A DNA stretch of 64,000 nt from Paenibacillus baekrokdamisoli (GCF_003945345.1 NZ_AP019308.1:4729501-4793500); one strand, 5' to 3'; numbered from the stretch's first letter, positions 51,087-60,665 are shown. Translations and numbers: made by a program. The notes: generated by a model from the letters alone, not told the origin.

Positions 51087-51500
51087 ATGAATGCAAAACG
51101 AATGTTATTGATCGGTACTATGGCTGCTGCTCTATCCTTTAGCAGTGGAATTGGTGCCACCAAGACAAGCGCAGATCCTCTGGATAAATCTAATGTTACC
51201 TATATAGCACAACCGGAGGAAAAGGAAGCACCCAATGATGATTTGCAGCAGCTGCTTGGCGTTTCGTCTGATCAAGAGATCTATGATGCCTTATATGCAG
51301 GCCAATCATTAGCCGACATAGCTAACGCTAACCATACCCATGTTCAGCATGTCATCAATCTGCAGGTTGCCGAATTAACGGCGCAGCTTGATGCTCGCCT
51401 TGCAAGCGGGAGCCTCTCTGTAGCTACTTATCATCTGCAGAAAGCTGAGCTTGAGGAAATGGTAACAACCAGTACTTACGCCAGTCACCCTTTTTCTTGA
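51087..51500 (+). CDS. small exported protein
   Basis: A 137-residue protein with a signal peptide (AKRMLLIGTMAAALSFSSGIGA; cleavage near residue 30). The mature part is LQQLLGVSSDQEIYDALYAGQSLADIANANHTHVQHVINLQ, a helical repeat-like stretch that resembles exported DUF2680-type hypothetical proteins of Bacillota. A GAAATGAGGG site precedes the ATG. A terminator follows after about 20 nt. Role unknown. Confidence 0.75.
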   Translation: MNAKRMLLIGTMAAALSFSSGIGATKTSADPLDKSNVTYIAQPEEKEAPNDDLQQLLGVSSDQEIYDALYAGQSLADIANANHTHVQHVINLQVAELTAQLDARLASGSLSVATYHLQKAELEEMVTTSTYASHPFS

Positions 51501-51521
51501 ACGTACGGGTAAGAACAATTG

Positions 51522-51562
51522 CCTCCAATCACGTGTTTGATAACACATGATTGGAGGTTTTT
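51522..51562 (+). terminator. terminator
   Basis: CCTCCAATCA/TGATTGGAGG arms with GTGT/ACAC above, followed by five Ts. Confidence 0.85.
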
Positions 51563-51716
51563 GGCTTATTGCCAGCCGTTTCCGAGTTAGAATGGTCCGA
51601 TTCCGAGATTCTATCCCTACTAGTTGGCGCATTTTCTTACATTCCCCATACATTGCAGAAATCTATTGTTAACATTCTCCTGTTATAGTAATCACAAACG
51701 TAAAGGAGTGGATACC

Positions 51717-51956
51717 TTGCCGAGCCTTGTAATGGAGTATACCGACCGAATTAGCGATAGTGAAACGATGACAAACAAACTCATTTATCAAATTCGTAAG
51801 GATCAACTAAACTCAATTGAATTGCAAAAGCTGCAAAATCGCTGCAACAATGAACTGCACACGCTCCGCCAAGAGCTGGATGATTTGCTTCAGGAGCTTC
51901 GCGTCATTGCTGAGAATGGCCGCGCTCCACTTCGTAATCCTCGCATTGCCGCTTAA
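51717..51956 (+). CDS. small coiled-coil protein, 79 residues
   Basis: A 79-residue cytosolic protein: about 12 residues, then an uninterrupted helix (SETMTNKLIYQIRKDQLNSIELQKLQNRCNNELHTLRQELDDLLQELRVIAENG), ending APLRNPRIAA. AAAGGAG lies 9 nt before the TTG at 51717, which I choose over the upstream frame. It has no homology I can recognise. Its length and form suit a dimeric coiled coil. Confidence 0.65.
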   Translation: MPSLVMEYTDRISDSETMTNKLIYQIRKDQLNSIELQKLQNRCNNELHTLRQELDDLLQELRVIAENGRAPLRNPRIAA

Positions 51957-52101
51957 CAAGCTATTCCTCTTACCTATTCTCCTTCACCTTCATCAAGAAG
52001 CTAACAGGCTATACGTATCAAACCATGCAAAGCAAACGACCTCCTCCCCGTTTACTCACACCAGGAAGAGGTCGTTTCTTGTCTACTGTCTCTGACTACA
52101 C

Positions 52102-53319
52102 TTAATAATCTCCGTTGAGATCGATCTCGTCTCTGTAGGTCCACCGATTGCCGTCTATGAGATCCATACTTATTAAGAGTTCATACTCGTACGGTCCTTC
52201 AATATCATCGCTACCATTAAGCTGCTCACTAAACATGATGTGAGCATGCACAACTGCATGTTTATCATCCGCATATAGAACCCGGGCATCGAGAAGCTCA
52301 TCTTTCCTTGCTGCGTTATCGAAGCCGCTTCTCAATACCGATTTATAGTCCCCTTGTGTAACACGATTCCATTCTTCGAAGAAATGCGGCGAGATGAACT
52401 GCACAGCCAGTTCTATATTCTCATCATTCATAGCCTTATAATAGGTTTTCACATCCTGCAGCACATGCTCAACCTTGTCTGGGTCATTCTTCCGTAGCTC
52501 TTTCACAGATTGATCGGCATCGCTTGGCAAATCCATCTTATAATGCACTGGATTCTGATTGGCTATCCTCCAGTCCTGATTTACTTTCCGCAAGGAAAAC
52601 TTAATTTCCGCAGATGTATTCAAAGATTGGGTCTTCGCATTATAGCCTGCAGTCACAACGGCTTCCGTATCTGATGTGTACGTTATCTGGCCAATCCATC
52701 CCTCATAGCTCCGATAAGGCCCGTAATTCTCATGATGCGGAACCTGATTATAAATCAAATATGGATTATCGGGTGTCATCAGATTCGCAAGCGGCTGTTC
52801 ATGATCTGGCTGAAGGTATGTTTCCAATAATGTCTTAATAGCTGCATCCTGTCCGAATCCGAGCTTCGTAAGCGTGACCTTTTTACCTGAATGATCATAA
52901 CCCACTACGTAACCAAAGGCTTCTCCAAGCACTCGCAGCGGCAAGTAAATATGATCATGGATGACCGTAATCTCAATTGCTGGCGGGAATAGATACAGGG
53001 AATCCTTATATTGCAAGACATCATCTCCTACAAAAAGAGTAATCGTCTCGTCGCCTACTGTGGCTGTAATTTCACCTGTCTTCGCTTCATAGCGGACCTT
53101 TGAGCCAACCGACTCGAGGAAGCTGCGGAATGGGACCATCGTTACACCATTCCTGATCCATGCCTCGGCCTGGACCAATTTCTTCCCATTAACGATAACT
53201 GGAATAGGTTCTGATTGTGCAGCTGCTGCTGTATACCCCGGAATATTCGCGGCCCCAGAAGTTAGGATGAGGGTGATTATTAACAATCTGACTATCTTAG
53301 TTAGCTTCATTTTATTCAT
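52102..53319 (-). CDS. copper amine oxidase N-terminal domain-containing exported protein
   Basis: A 405-residue exported protein. After a signal peptide (IVRLLIITLILTSGAAN), a copper amine oxidase N-like domain spans about 35-155 (NGVTMVPFRSFLESVGSKVRYE...HIYLPLRVLGEAFGYVVGYD). The rest is a mixed domain with TYKAM-type and NTF2-like features (AMNDENIELAVQFISPHFFEEW) near 300. GAGGAG lies before the ATG. Proteins of this kind are abundant and exported in Paenibacillus; their role is not known. Confidence 0.8.
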   Translation of the reverse strand: MNKMKLTKIVRLLIITLILTSGAANIPGYTAAAAQSEPIPVIVNGKKLVQAEAWIRNGVTMVPFRSFLESVGSKVRYEAKTGEITATVGDETITLFVGDDVLQYKDSLYLFPPAIEITVIHDHIYLPLRVLGEAFGYVVGYDHSGKKVTLTKLGFGQDAAIKTLLETYLQPDHEQPLANLMTPDNPYLIYNQVPHHENYGPYRSYEGWIGQITYTSDTEAVVTAGYNAKTQSLNTSAEIKFSLRKVNQDWRIANQNPVHYKMDLPSDADQSVKELRKNDPDKVEHVLQDVKTYYKAMNDENIELAVQFISPHFFEEWNRVTQGDYKSVLRSGFDNAARKDELLDARVLYADDKHAVVHAHIMFSEQLNGSDDIEGPYEYELLISMDLIDGNRWTYRDEIDLNGDY

Positions 53320-53484
53320 GCATTGCTCTCCTCATCGTTTCGTAATAGGGGCAGACTGTCACCCACCTATACTACAAGGGCTGGTAAACTTTTACTAGAG
53401 GAAAAGCATCAAAATGAAGAAGTACCGGCAAAAACAAGCTAAGCATGATGAAAAACAGTTGACATCATCTAACTAAATATGATA

Positions 53485-53508
53485 TTTATTTATTAGTCAA
53501 TAAATAAA
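53485..53508. promoter_or_regulatory. palindromic operator upstream of the TetR gene
   Basis: TTTATTTATT-AGTC-AATAAATAAA is a perfect palindrome of 24 bp, ending 25 bp before the TetR gene start. The same TTATTTAT half-site occurs as a palindrome before the downstream MFS gene. Confidence 0.75.
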
Positions 53509-53532
53509 CACTAAGGAGATGCTTTCGCAATA

Positions 53533-54072
53533 ATGTCACCTAAAGACGATGCTTCCCTATCCCGCAAAGAACAAATACTCGATGCCGCTGCTTCTCTATT
53601 CGCAGAAAGTGGCTACTATAAAACTACAACTGCCGAAGTAGCACGTATTGTAGGTGTAACTCAACCTTATGTTTTTCACTTTTTTAAATCCAAGGAATCG
53701 TTGTATCTGTCCGTATTGGAGAGAGCCTCCAATCGCATTCATAACGCCTTTGGCACCGTGCAAGCACCCCCTGAACAGCTCATGGAAACCATTGGTCGGG
53801 CATTCGCAGAATTACTCATTGAGCACCGTAATGAAATGCTGCTCGTTATGATGGCTTATGCGACGCCTGAGCCAGCCGTTCGAGAATATACGCGCAATGA
53901 GTTCGACAAGGTCTATGAGCGGGTGAAAAGCCGTTTCGAGCAGGCGGGTCTTCCTAATGCCGGTGATTTGGCCAGCACCTTTATCGGGCATGGACTAGCG
54001 ATCGCAATGTCCGAAGTCTTGAGCCTTCCGAAGTTATGCCCCTGGAGGGACAATCACGACCACGTCCTTTAG
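53533..54072 (+). CDS. TetR/AcrR family regulator
   Basis: A 179-residue regulator. The HTH is KEQILDAAASLFAESGYYKTTTAEVARIVGVTQPYVFHFFKSKESLYLSVL (about residues 12-62), followed by a helical effector domain. It ends with CPWRDNHDHVL, shorter than many TetR proteins (190-210). AAGGAGA lies about 12 nt before the ATG. Matched palindromes before this gene and before the MFS gene 120 nt downstream indicate autoregulation and control of the pump. Confidence 0.9.
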   Translation: MSPKDDASLSRKEQILDAAASLFAESGYYKTTTAEVARIVGVTQPYVFHFFKSKESLYLSVLERASNRIHNAFGTVQAPPEQLMETIGRAFAELLIEHRNEMLLVMMAYATPEPAVREYTRNEFDKVYERVKSRFEQAGLPNAGDLASTFIGHGLAIAMSEVLSLPKLCPWRDNHDHVL

Positions 54073-54151
54073 CAGCATGGTTTCATGATTGAGATAGTGA
54101 TAGTAAGGCAAAGATCTCTAACCTGCTTTGCCTTTTTATTTGGATTTACAT

Positions 54152-54169
54152 TTATTTATCAATAAATAA
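54152..54169. promoter_or_regulatory. palindromic operator upstream of the MFS gene
   Basis: TTATTTAT-CA-ATAAATAA, an 18-bp palindrome with the same half-sites as the TetR operator but a 2-bp centre, 23 bp before the MFS start. Confidence 0.7.
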
Positions 54170-54192
54170 TAAATCAAAGGAGTTGTTCCCCG

Positions 54193-55599
54193 ATGTTTAC
54201 CGCCTCACGTGTCAAACTGCTCGTTGTTACCTGTGTTACTTTATTTATGGCTATGCTTGATAATCTCGTAATAGGTGTCGCTTTGCCTTCCATCCAACAA
54301 TCGTTTCATGCTAGTATATCCGACATGGAATGGTTCATGAATGCTTATACGTTAGCCTTCGCGGTTCTGCTTATTCCCTTCAGCGTATTAGGTGAGCGTT
54401 TCGGCCGCAAACGAATGTTCCTTACTGGGATCGTGCTGTTCACGCTTGGTTCGGCTCTATCCGGTCTTAGCGATAGCTCAATCGCGCTGATTCTGTCCCG
54501 TGCGCTTCAAGGCATCGGTGGTGCAGCTATTGTTCCGATCAGCTTGACGCTCGTCAATTCAGCTTTTCCCGCGGATAAGCGGGCTGCCGCACTTGGCATT
54601 TGGTCTGGAATCTCTGGGCTTGGCCTGTCTGTTGGCCCCCTTGTCGGCGGACTTATCATCAATGGCGCGCCTTGGCAGCTGATCTTCTGGGTTAACGTTC
54701 CTATCGGTATCTTGGCTTTTCTGCTGGGGATGAAATGGCTGCCAGAGGCACGCGGTGTGAAGAAACCGATTCATCCTCTCGGTATTCTACTGCTTGGAAG
54801 CGGATTGTTCGGAATTGTCTTCGGACTTGAGCGAGGTAATACAGATGGCTGGGGCTCCGCCCTTGTTCTCTCTCTGCTAGCTGGTGGATTACTCTTACTC
54901 TTGTTCTTTTATCTATGGGAGCGCAGTCGGCAGCATCCTTTTATTCGCTTCGACTTGTTCCGCAGCGGCCAATATTCAACGTTTGTCTTTACGGGCTTCT
55001 GGATGAATGCTGGTATATTCAGTGCAATCTTCCTGCTGACCTTGTTTCTTCAGCAGGCACAAGGCTATACGGCACTTGAAGCGGGAGTTCGTGAGATGGC
55101 TTGGACCGGCTGCACCATGATAGCCGCTCCTCTAGCAGGACTTGCGGTTGGAAAATTCGGCACTCGTGCTGTTCTCATGACAGGGCTCGCCCTCCAAAGT
55201 ATCGCGCTTGTTGGCTTCGGCGTTCTTATTCTTCACTTCGGCGTTGATTTCCCATTCGGATACATGGCGCCCTTCATGATGCTCGCTGGCACAGGTATGG
55301 GGCTAAGCTTCACGCCGCTATCCCATGGCATTCTCTCCTCCGTTCCTGAGTCAGCATCAGCTGAGGCTAGCGGAATTAGCAATGCAACCCGTGAACTTGG
55401 AGGGGTGTTCGGCATTGCCATTGGCGGCCTTATCTTCCAGTCTGGTTCTGCTATTCAATCGAAGGCGGACTTTGGAACCCATGTCATACCAGCCTTGTTT
55501 ACCAGCGCAGTCATGATTGCACTTGGCTTGATCAGTATTCTTACCGTCAGCATTTGGGTTTCCTCTCGCCAAGCCAAGGCAGCGCCAGAAGTCGCTTAG
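54193..55599 (+). CDS. MFS drug:H+ antiporter (DHA2 type, 14 helices)
   Basis: A 468-residue efflux protein: LDNLVIGVALPSIQQSF (motif D1 near residues 22-38), ERFGRKRMFLTGIVLF (motif A, about 71-86), LSRALQGIGGAAIVPISLTLV (about 100-120), GIWSGISGLGLSVGPLVGGLI (motif C, about 137-157). About 14 hydrophobic segments are visible, as in EmrB/QacA. AAAGGAG lies before the ATG. The upstream TetR operator controls it. The substrate is probably a cationic or hydrophobic drug. Confidence 0.92.
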   Translation: MFTASRVKLLVVTCVTLFMAMLDNLVIGVALPSIQQSFHASISDMEWFMNAYTLAFAVLLIPFSVLGERFGRKRMFLTGIVLFTLGSALSGLSDSSIALILSRALQGIGGAAIVPISLTLVNSAFPADKRAAALGIWSGISGLGLSVGPLVGGLIINGAPWQLIFWVNVPIGILAFLLGMKWLPEARGVKKPIHPLGILLLGSGLFGIVFGLERGNTDGWGSALVLSLLAGGLLLLLFFYLWERSRQHPFIRFDLFRSGQYSTFVFTGFWMNAGIFSAIFLLTLFLQQAQGYTALEAGVREMAWTGCTMIAAPLAGLAVGKFGTRAVLMTGLALQSIALVGFGVLILHFGVDFPFGYMAPFMMLAGTGMGLSFTPLSHGILSSVPESASAEASGISNATRELGGVFGIAIGGLIFQSGSAIQSKADFGTHVIPALFTSAVMIALGLISILTVSIWVSSRQAKAAPEVA

Positions 55600-55617
55600 C
55601 CTATCCTTCAACGATAA

Positions 55618-55673
55618 AGAGCGGGGTCATCATCATAGATGGCCCCGCTATCATCTTAGATGACCCGGCTCTT
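55618..55673 (+). terminator. terminator of the MFS gene
   Basis: AGAGCGGGGTCATC pairs with GATGACCCGGCTCT (one mismatch) around 27 nt; TTCTTC follows. Confidence 0.75.
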
Positions 55674-55743
55674 CTTCACTTGTTGCCTATTATGTCCAAT
55701 CGTCAGTCTGGTCTTCTCATTCTCTCGGTTGAAAGCTGCATTG

Positions 55744-56613
55744 TTATAGCGCTCTGAGAGCCAGAGCCAGAGAGCCACTTAGACCTGCATTGTCTCCAAG
55801 TCCAGGCGGGACGATGTAATCGTCCATACCTTCGAGCAGGGCTTGCGCACTAATATAGCCATTGAGGTTCTTCTTCACTTCTTCCCTAATCATCGGGAAT
55901 AGGTGCATCTGATGCATCACACCACCGCCAAGAATGACTTTCTTCGGCGACATCAACAATACAGCTGAAGTAATGGCCTGTCCGATATAGAAGGCTTCCA
56001 TCGCCCAAGCGGGATGATCCGGCTGAAGCTCGCTGCCCTTCACCTTCCATCTACCCTCCAATGCTGGACCAGCCGCCATTCCTTCTAGACAATCTCCATG
56101 ATAGGGGCAGAATCCTTCATATGTATCATCCGGATGTCTCCTTGTTAATACATGCCCTCCTTCTGGGTGAACAAGACCATGAACAAGCTTCCCTTCGGCA
56201 TATACACCAACGCCAACTCCTGTTCCAATTGTATAGTAGAGGCAGCTGTCCAATCCCTTAGCCGCACCCCAAGTCGCTTCTCCAAGTGCAGCCGCATTCA
56301 CATCCGTATCCCAGCCAAAAGGAATATCGAATACTTTCTTCAGCTCCGGAAGGAAGGGATAGTTGCCCCAACCCGGCTTCGGGGTCGTAGTCACATAACC
56401 GTAAAGTGGACTTAAAGGATCAATATTAATGGGACCAAATGTACCCACGCCAATAGATTCTACCTGCTTGTCCCGGAAGTAATCGATAACCTGAGCCAAT
56501 GTCTCCTCAGGGCGCTCTGTCGGGAAGCTAACCCGCTCCTGTATGACCCCTTCCTCATTGCCAATCCCGCATACAAACTTCGTTCCCCCAGCTTCAACCG
56601 CTCCAATGATCAT
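55744..56613 (-). CDS. ROK family fructokinase
   Basis: A 289-residue sugar kinase. The ATP-binding motif is VEAGGTKFVCGIG (residues 6-18), then GTFGPINID, TDVNAAALGEATWGA (catalytic Asp region) and YYTIGTGVGVGVYAEG. The zinc site is HVLTRRHPDDTYEGFCPYHGDCLEG, with a C-x2-H-x2-C arrangement typical of ScrK/GmuE-type ROK kinases. AGGAGGAA lies 8 nt before the ATG. It is monocistronic. Confidence 0.92.
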   Translation of the reverse strand: MIIGAVEAGGTKFVCGIGNEEGVIQERVSFPTERPEETLAQVIDYFRDKQVESIGVGTFGPINIDPLSPLYGYVTTTPKPGWGNYPFLPELKKVFDIPFGWDTDVNAAALGEATWGAAKGLDSCLYYTIGTGVGVGVYAEGKLVHGLVHPEGGHVLTRRHPDDTYEGFCPYHGDCLEGMAAGPALEGRWKVKGSELQPDHPAWAMEAFYIGQAITSAVLLMSPKKVILGGGVMHQMHLFPMIREEVKKNLNGYISAQALLEGMDDYIVPPGLGDNAGLSGSLALALRAL

Positions 56614-56735
56614 CTTTATTTCTTCCTCCTAAAATGTTTATACAGGACTTTGCCTGAAAGAATTGAATTCTGTTAACGCCCTGCATCCTTTAACTACAGT
56701 GGCTAGCGGTTGGCCGCACATTGCGATTGCCAAGC

Positions 56736-57464
56736 TCAAATCCGCTCCTCGAGCCATGACCACACCGCGTGAAGAGTAAGCCACCCATTGGATAATCCAT
56801 GCGAATTGATATAGGGAGGCTGCTCGCGAAAATAATCCGGGTGGCCGCCGATAATCGGCACCCCACAAGTGGCCTCAGGTGCATAGTGATTCATCCGCCA
56901 TGCCGGAAGCATCCTCCCGTCTCGCGCCCAACCGCCGAAACTCCCAAGCCGGCAAATGGCATCTGCCAGCTTGGCCGGACCTTGCTTCCCTGCCGGTAAT
57001 CGATCGCCCACAGCATACAAGTAAAGAACCGAATTCCGAAGCTCTAGCGGTATCCGAAATTTGGGTACTCCGATCAGGATAACGAGGCATGGCTCTCCCC
57101 CATCCCGCTCTAGGAGCAACCTCGCAGCATGAACAGCTGCGACACCGCCTCCGCTATGGCCAACTAGAATGGTTCTCCCTGTGCTGCCATCCTTGAACGA
57201 CCTTGCGTCTATCGCTTCCAATGCCCGCTTTCCTCCAATGGATCGCGTATAACGGGAGACACCGAGCCGCATGTCTAGACCAATCTCCCGCAGCTGTGGG
57301 AGGACCCTTCGACTCCAGTCGCCGTAAGGAAATAACAGTTCGGAATGAACATGATGTCCTCTCTTCTCCAGCATACCTTGTAAGGCACTCCGAAATCCAT
57401 CCAAAAAATGAGGAGCCGTAGCCAATCCACTCATCAAATACAGCGAAATGTGATCACTTTCCAT
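56736..57464 (-). CDS. alpha/beta hydrolase
   Basis: A 242-residue protein (SDHISLYLMSGLATAPHFLDGFRSAL). The nucleophile elbow is VGHSGGGVAAVHAARLLLE (Ser in GHSGG, about residue 102), and a late His in IGGHPDYF and Asp in region DRLPAG are candidate triad members. It is a soluble fold with no signal peptide. The ATG ending at 57464 follows AAAAGGCGAAG and overlaps the M48 protease gene by 11 nt, so they form one operon. Confidence 0.8.
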   Translation of the reverse strand: MESDHISLYLMSGLATAPHFLDGFRSALQGMLEKRGHHVHSELLFPYGDWSRRVLPQLREIGLDMRLGVSRYTRSIGGKRALEAIDARSFKDGSTGRTILVGHSGGGVAAVHAARLLLERDGGEPCLVILIGVPKFRIPLELRNSVLYLYAVGDRLPAGKQGPAKLADAICRLGSFGGWARDGRMLPAWRMNHYAPEATCGVPIIGGHPDYFREQPPYINSHGLSNGWLTLHAVWSWLEERI

Positions 57465-58752
57465 CAGGCTTCGCCTTTTCCTGCTTATGCTCTTTCTCAA
57501 ACTTAAGCGCCGTCAAGATCCTCTCCAGATCACTAGGATGATCACCTTGGAACCAGCGCACAAGCAGCGGCGGATTCACATCATCTAGCGAAGCTACGGC
57601 CAGCTTCTGATGCATAGAGATCGCCCCTTCCGCGCTTCCGATCAGCTTCATCCCATAGGCATCAGCTGCCGATTCGGCTTGGCTTGCTACTTGGTTCGAT
57701 ATGGGCAAGCTAACAAAGGAAAGCACAGCTATAAGAAGCAGCAATAGCGGCAGTGCCGTCATATCCGATAGGCTGCGAATCCCCCAGCCTGCTCCCCATC
57801 GCCTCACCAGCCACCTATACAGAAAACCGCCAACTGTAAGCATCACAAGCGAGGATCCTACTGCGCCAAGCGCACTCCACTCCAGATGATGCATCTCATA
57901 ATGTCCCATCTCATGCGCCATAATGAGCAGGATCTCCTGCTCATTCAACTGCTTAAGCGTCGTATCCCACAGCACGATACGCAGAGAAGAACCGATTCCG
58001 TTCACATAAGCATTCATCGCGTTGGTCTTCTTCGACATATCCACTTCATATACGCGATCCGCCGAGATGCCCGCTTTTGCTGCGAGATTCAGAATACGCT
58101 GCTCCAGCACAGGATCAGACAAACGGGAATAATGATTGTACAAAGGGTCGATGACCACGGGTTGAATATACATCATAAACACAATGAAGGGGATAGAAAT
58201 AACCCAAAGCTTAAACCACCAACGACCCCCTCGGGAAATTACCCAGAAGGCCACTGCCGATACAGCAAGCACTGTGATATAGCCGACTCCGAAATCAACT
58301 AGCTTATCTCTTATCCAGCTGAGCACCGGCTGTGTCGATATCCCGTAGGTCTTGGATATACTGTAGCCTGTAATGCGCAAAGGCAGATACAGTAGGAACG
58401 ATGCAGCCTGCACCAACAGCACGAAGATCGGGAATCTAATCGTGATCGGAAGCTTCGTCCGCTTCAGAGAATCCCTCCAATACCGCGCCAATCCTCCTGA
58501 CAAGAGAAGCACGTAAATCAACCATTCCCAAGGCCCGCTCATGAAGAAAATCCAGTTTCTAAGACCGCCTAGTGTTTCACTATCCTTCAGCTGAGCTGGC
58601 GTGAAGAATGTAGCCGGATCTGCCGCTGTACCTGAATAAACAGCGGGAACTTGATTCGGTGATGTATACCAACTGTAGGCCGCCATAACCAAGGCATAAC
58701 CTATAAACAGAAGAAAGTATTTCAGCAAATGGGATCGCTTGTATTCGGGCAT
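57454..58752 (-). CDS. M48 family metalloprotease (CAAX prenyl protease-like)
   Basis: A 432-residue membrane zinc protease. The active site is LLIMAHEMGHYEMHHLEW (HExxH, near residue 278) with a downstream Glu in AESAADAYGMKLIG, as in Ste24/HtpX-like M48 enzymes. About seven hydrophobic segments include YALVMAAYSWYTSP and FLLYLPLRITGYSI. The ATG at 58752 has TAGGAG upstream. The alpha/beta hydrolase gene overlaps its end. Substrates are unknown. Confidence 0.9.
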   Translation of the reverse strand: MPEYKRSHLLKYFLLFIGYALVMAAYSWYTSPNQVPAVYSGTAADPATFFTPAQLKDSETLGGLRNWIFFMSGPWEWLIYVLLLSGGLARYWRDSLKRTKLPITIRFPIFVLLVQAASFLLYLPLRITGYSISKTYGISTQPVLSWIRDKLVDFGVGYITVLAVSAVAFWVISRGGRWWFKLWVISIPFIVFMMYIQPVVIDPLYNHYSRLSDPVLEQRILNLAAKAGISADRVYEVDMSKKTNAMNAYVNGIGSSLRIVLWDTTLKQLNEQEILLIMAHEMGHYEMHHLEWSALGAVGSSLVMLTVGGFLYRWLVRRWGAGWGIRSLSDMTALPLLLLLIAVLSFVSLPISNQVASQAESAADAYGMKLIGSAEGAISMHQKLAVASLDDVNPPLLVRWFQGDHPSDLERILTALKFEKEHKQEKAKPDGK

Positions 58753-58877
58753 GGCATCGTCTCCTAATCGTCTACTCATGGAATTATTTAATCATAACAT
58801 TATTCCTTCGCAGGTGAAATTTGAAGAACATCTCCCCCTAGAATGAGGAATAACCCGATCATATAAAAAATGAAATA

Positions 58878-58907
58878 AACCCACCTGCAGTTTCTGCTTG
58901 GTGGGTT
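58878..58907 (-). terminator. terminator of the PepSY gene
   Basis: AACCCACC/GGTGGGTT stem with an inner GCAG/CTGC pairing; TTTATTTCATTTTTT follows on the minus strand. Confidence 0.75.
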
Positions 58908-58966
58908 CATTGTATACGATGCACTTCATATCGGAGAACAGCTCGTTCCGTTCTCACATCAGCTGA

Positions 58967-60100
58967 TTAGGCAGCAGAGGTAGGCAATGAAGCTCTAGGA
59001 ATTCTCTTTTTACTTCTGCGCTTCGCCCTTGCTTTGAGCTGCCAGATCGTCACTCCCGTGATCATGAAGAACAGCGGAGCTACTCCTATGATCACGTACA
59101 AAATCTTCGAGAACTCGCCGCCCCATGTGCCGAAGTGTAAGCCGTACTTCAAGTTCTGATAGATGGATAACTTAGAGGAAGGATCGGATTTCCACAATAT
59201 ATCGCCCGTATATTGGTTTATGTATGTGGTCACGTTGCCATATTGGGAGGGATTGTAGCCCACATTCATGATGACGGCGCTGGCTTGGGTCGGATCGACC
59301 GAATTCGTCGCATAGACGGGATCGCCATTAGGTACGACTTGCTGCACTTTGGCGATAAGCTGATCGAGTGGTAGCGGTTCTCCTCCAGGTTTGATCGTCT
59401 TGCGTTCAGCCGGAGCGTCGACATAGGTCTGGAATCCTCCAAAGAGGTTCAGAGCCGCATCAGAAGTGAACAATATGCCTGTCAGCGCAAATACGATAAG
59501 GATCGGCGAAGTGACGATGCCAATCGACCTATGAAGGTCGCGCTGGAAAACGAGCTTACCCTTATGCCGTACGATACGAAAGCCTGACGCGAACTTACGG
59601 ATACCAGGCCACCAGACGAACACGCCAGTGACGAGTACGATTAGGAAAACCAAACCGACGATAGCTTCGACTAATTGCGCGCCATTATTCCCTATTACCC
59701 CTTCCAACAGAAGATAATAGTGAAGATTACCCATAAATTTCATGAAGACGGACTGCTCTCCATCGTTCTGACCCAGCACTTTGCCTGAGCCGGGATCGAT
59801 GAACACTTGTTGTTCGGGGCCTTTACCATCAGGTGTAGTGAGCCATACATGGAAGAGACCGTCTTCCTTGCGCGGATATTCAAAATAATCGATAACTTTG
59901 CCGGCGTTAGCCTCCGTCGCATTAGTCAAAATCGTCTGGAGCGTGGCATGCCCTGGAGTTGCCTTGTACAAATCCGGATGCTGCCACCTGTCGATATCGG
60001 TGCGCAGGACCAGAAAACTGCCGCTCAAGCATATCGCAACAAAGAATAGACCGAGGAAAAGACTAAGGACGAGATGGGTTCGAAGCATCCACTTTCTCAA
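58967..60100 (-). CDS. PepSY domain membrane protein (PepSY_TM, ferric-reductase-associated)
   Basis: A 377-residue protein with four membrane segments (LVLSLFLGLFFVAICLSGSFLVL; LVEAIVGLVFLIVLVTGVFVWWPG; HRSIGIVTSPILIVFALTGILF; ILYVIIGVAPLFFMITGVTIW) and extracytoplasmic PepSY segments (VFIDPGSGKVLGQ; TYINQYTGDILW). Proteins of this type accompany siderophore uptake and iron reduction. The TTG at 60100 with GGAGG nearby forms a 4-nt TTGA overlap with the flavodoxin stop, so I choose it over the upstream frame. It shares the Fur-controlled transcript. Confidence 0.85.
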   Translation of the reverse strand: MRKWMLRTHLVLSLFLGLFFVAICLSGSFLVLRTDIDRWQHPDLYKATPGHATLQTILTNATEANAGKVIDYFEYPRKEDGLFHVWLTTPDGKGPEQQVFIDPGSGKVLGQNDGEQSVFMKFMGNLHYYLLLEGVIGNNGAQLVEAIVGLVFLIVLVTGVFVWWPGIRKFASGFRIVRHKGKLVFQRDLHRSIGIVTSPILIVFALTGILFTSDAALNLFGGFQTYVDAPAERKTIKPGGEPLPLDQLIAKVQQVVPNGDPVYATNSVDPTQASAVIMNVGYNPSQYGNVTTYINQYTGDILWKSDPSSKLSIYQNLKYGLHFGTWGGEFSKILYVIIGVAPLFFMITGVTIWQLKARAKRRSKKRIPRASLPTSAA

Positions 60101-60561
60101 CGTGCTCCTCCGATCTGCAGCACTTGCTCCGCGAAGGCCATACCGAATTGCTTGCATTCTTCAAGCTCTCTTTTGTCCGCGACACGGTCGATCTTGATCG
60201 TTCGCTCCCACACCACGGCTCCCCGCTCAGCCAACCGTTCATGGAGAATGTCACCCGCCACCGCAAAATGCTCATAAGACGTATCTCCGCATCCAAACAC
60301 AGCCGCATGCTTGCCGGTCAGATCGATTGTGCCCATATCATCGAAGAAATCTAGAAACTCATCAGGCAAATCCCCTTCCCCCCAGGTGTAGGTACCCAAG
60401 ATAATATTGTCATACGCCAGCAGCTCCGCCGGTGAAGCATCGTAAACTTCCTTCATCTCGACTTTGAGATCGGCCGCTTGGAGCCCCTTCGCAACGCTTT
60501 CGGCCAACTCACGAGTGTTGCCGGTCATACTGGCATAAATGAGAAGAACATCCCCAGCCAT
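60097..60561 (-). CDS. flavodoxin
   Basis: A 154-residue FMN electron carrier. The phosphate loop is SMTGNTRELAE (residues 11-21), the W-loop GTYTWGEGDLPDEF (about 56-69) and the Tyr loop CGDTSYEHFA (about 91-100). Its short form fits B. subtilis YkuN/YkuP. AGAGGAATG provides a ribosome site, weakly. A strong Fur box and sigma-A promoter lie about 90 bp upstream, so it replaces ferredoxin in low iron, and the membrane PepSY protein is co-transcribed. Confidence 0.93.
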   Translation of the reverse strand: MAGDVLLIYASMTGNTRELAESVAKGLQAADLKVEMKEVYDASPAELLAYDNIILGTYTWGEGDLPDEFLDFFDDMGTIDLTGKHAAVFGCGDTSYEHFAVAGDILHERLAERGAVVWERTIKIDRVADKRELEECKQFGMAFAEQVLQIGGAR

Positions 60562-60640
60562 TATTTCATTCCTCTTTTCTTTTGTAGTAATGAACCAGAC
60601 CTCTTCACGCTGTGCGTGCAGGCAATTTCTTCATCACTTT

Positions 60641-60665
60641 AATGATTATGATTATCATTATCATT
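60641..60665. promoter_or_regulatory. Fur box
   Basis: A 25-bp run of TGAT/ATCA hexamers (AATGATTATGATTATCATT followed by ATCATT) matches the Fur consensus at nearly every position. It overlaps the -10 element of the promoter reading into flavodoxin. Confidence 0.93.
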
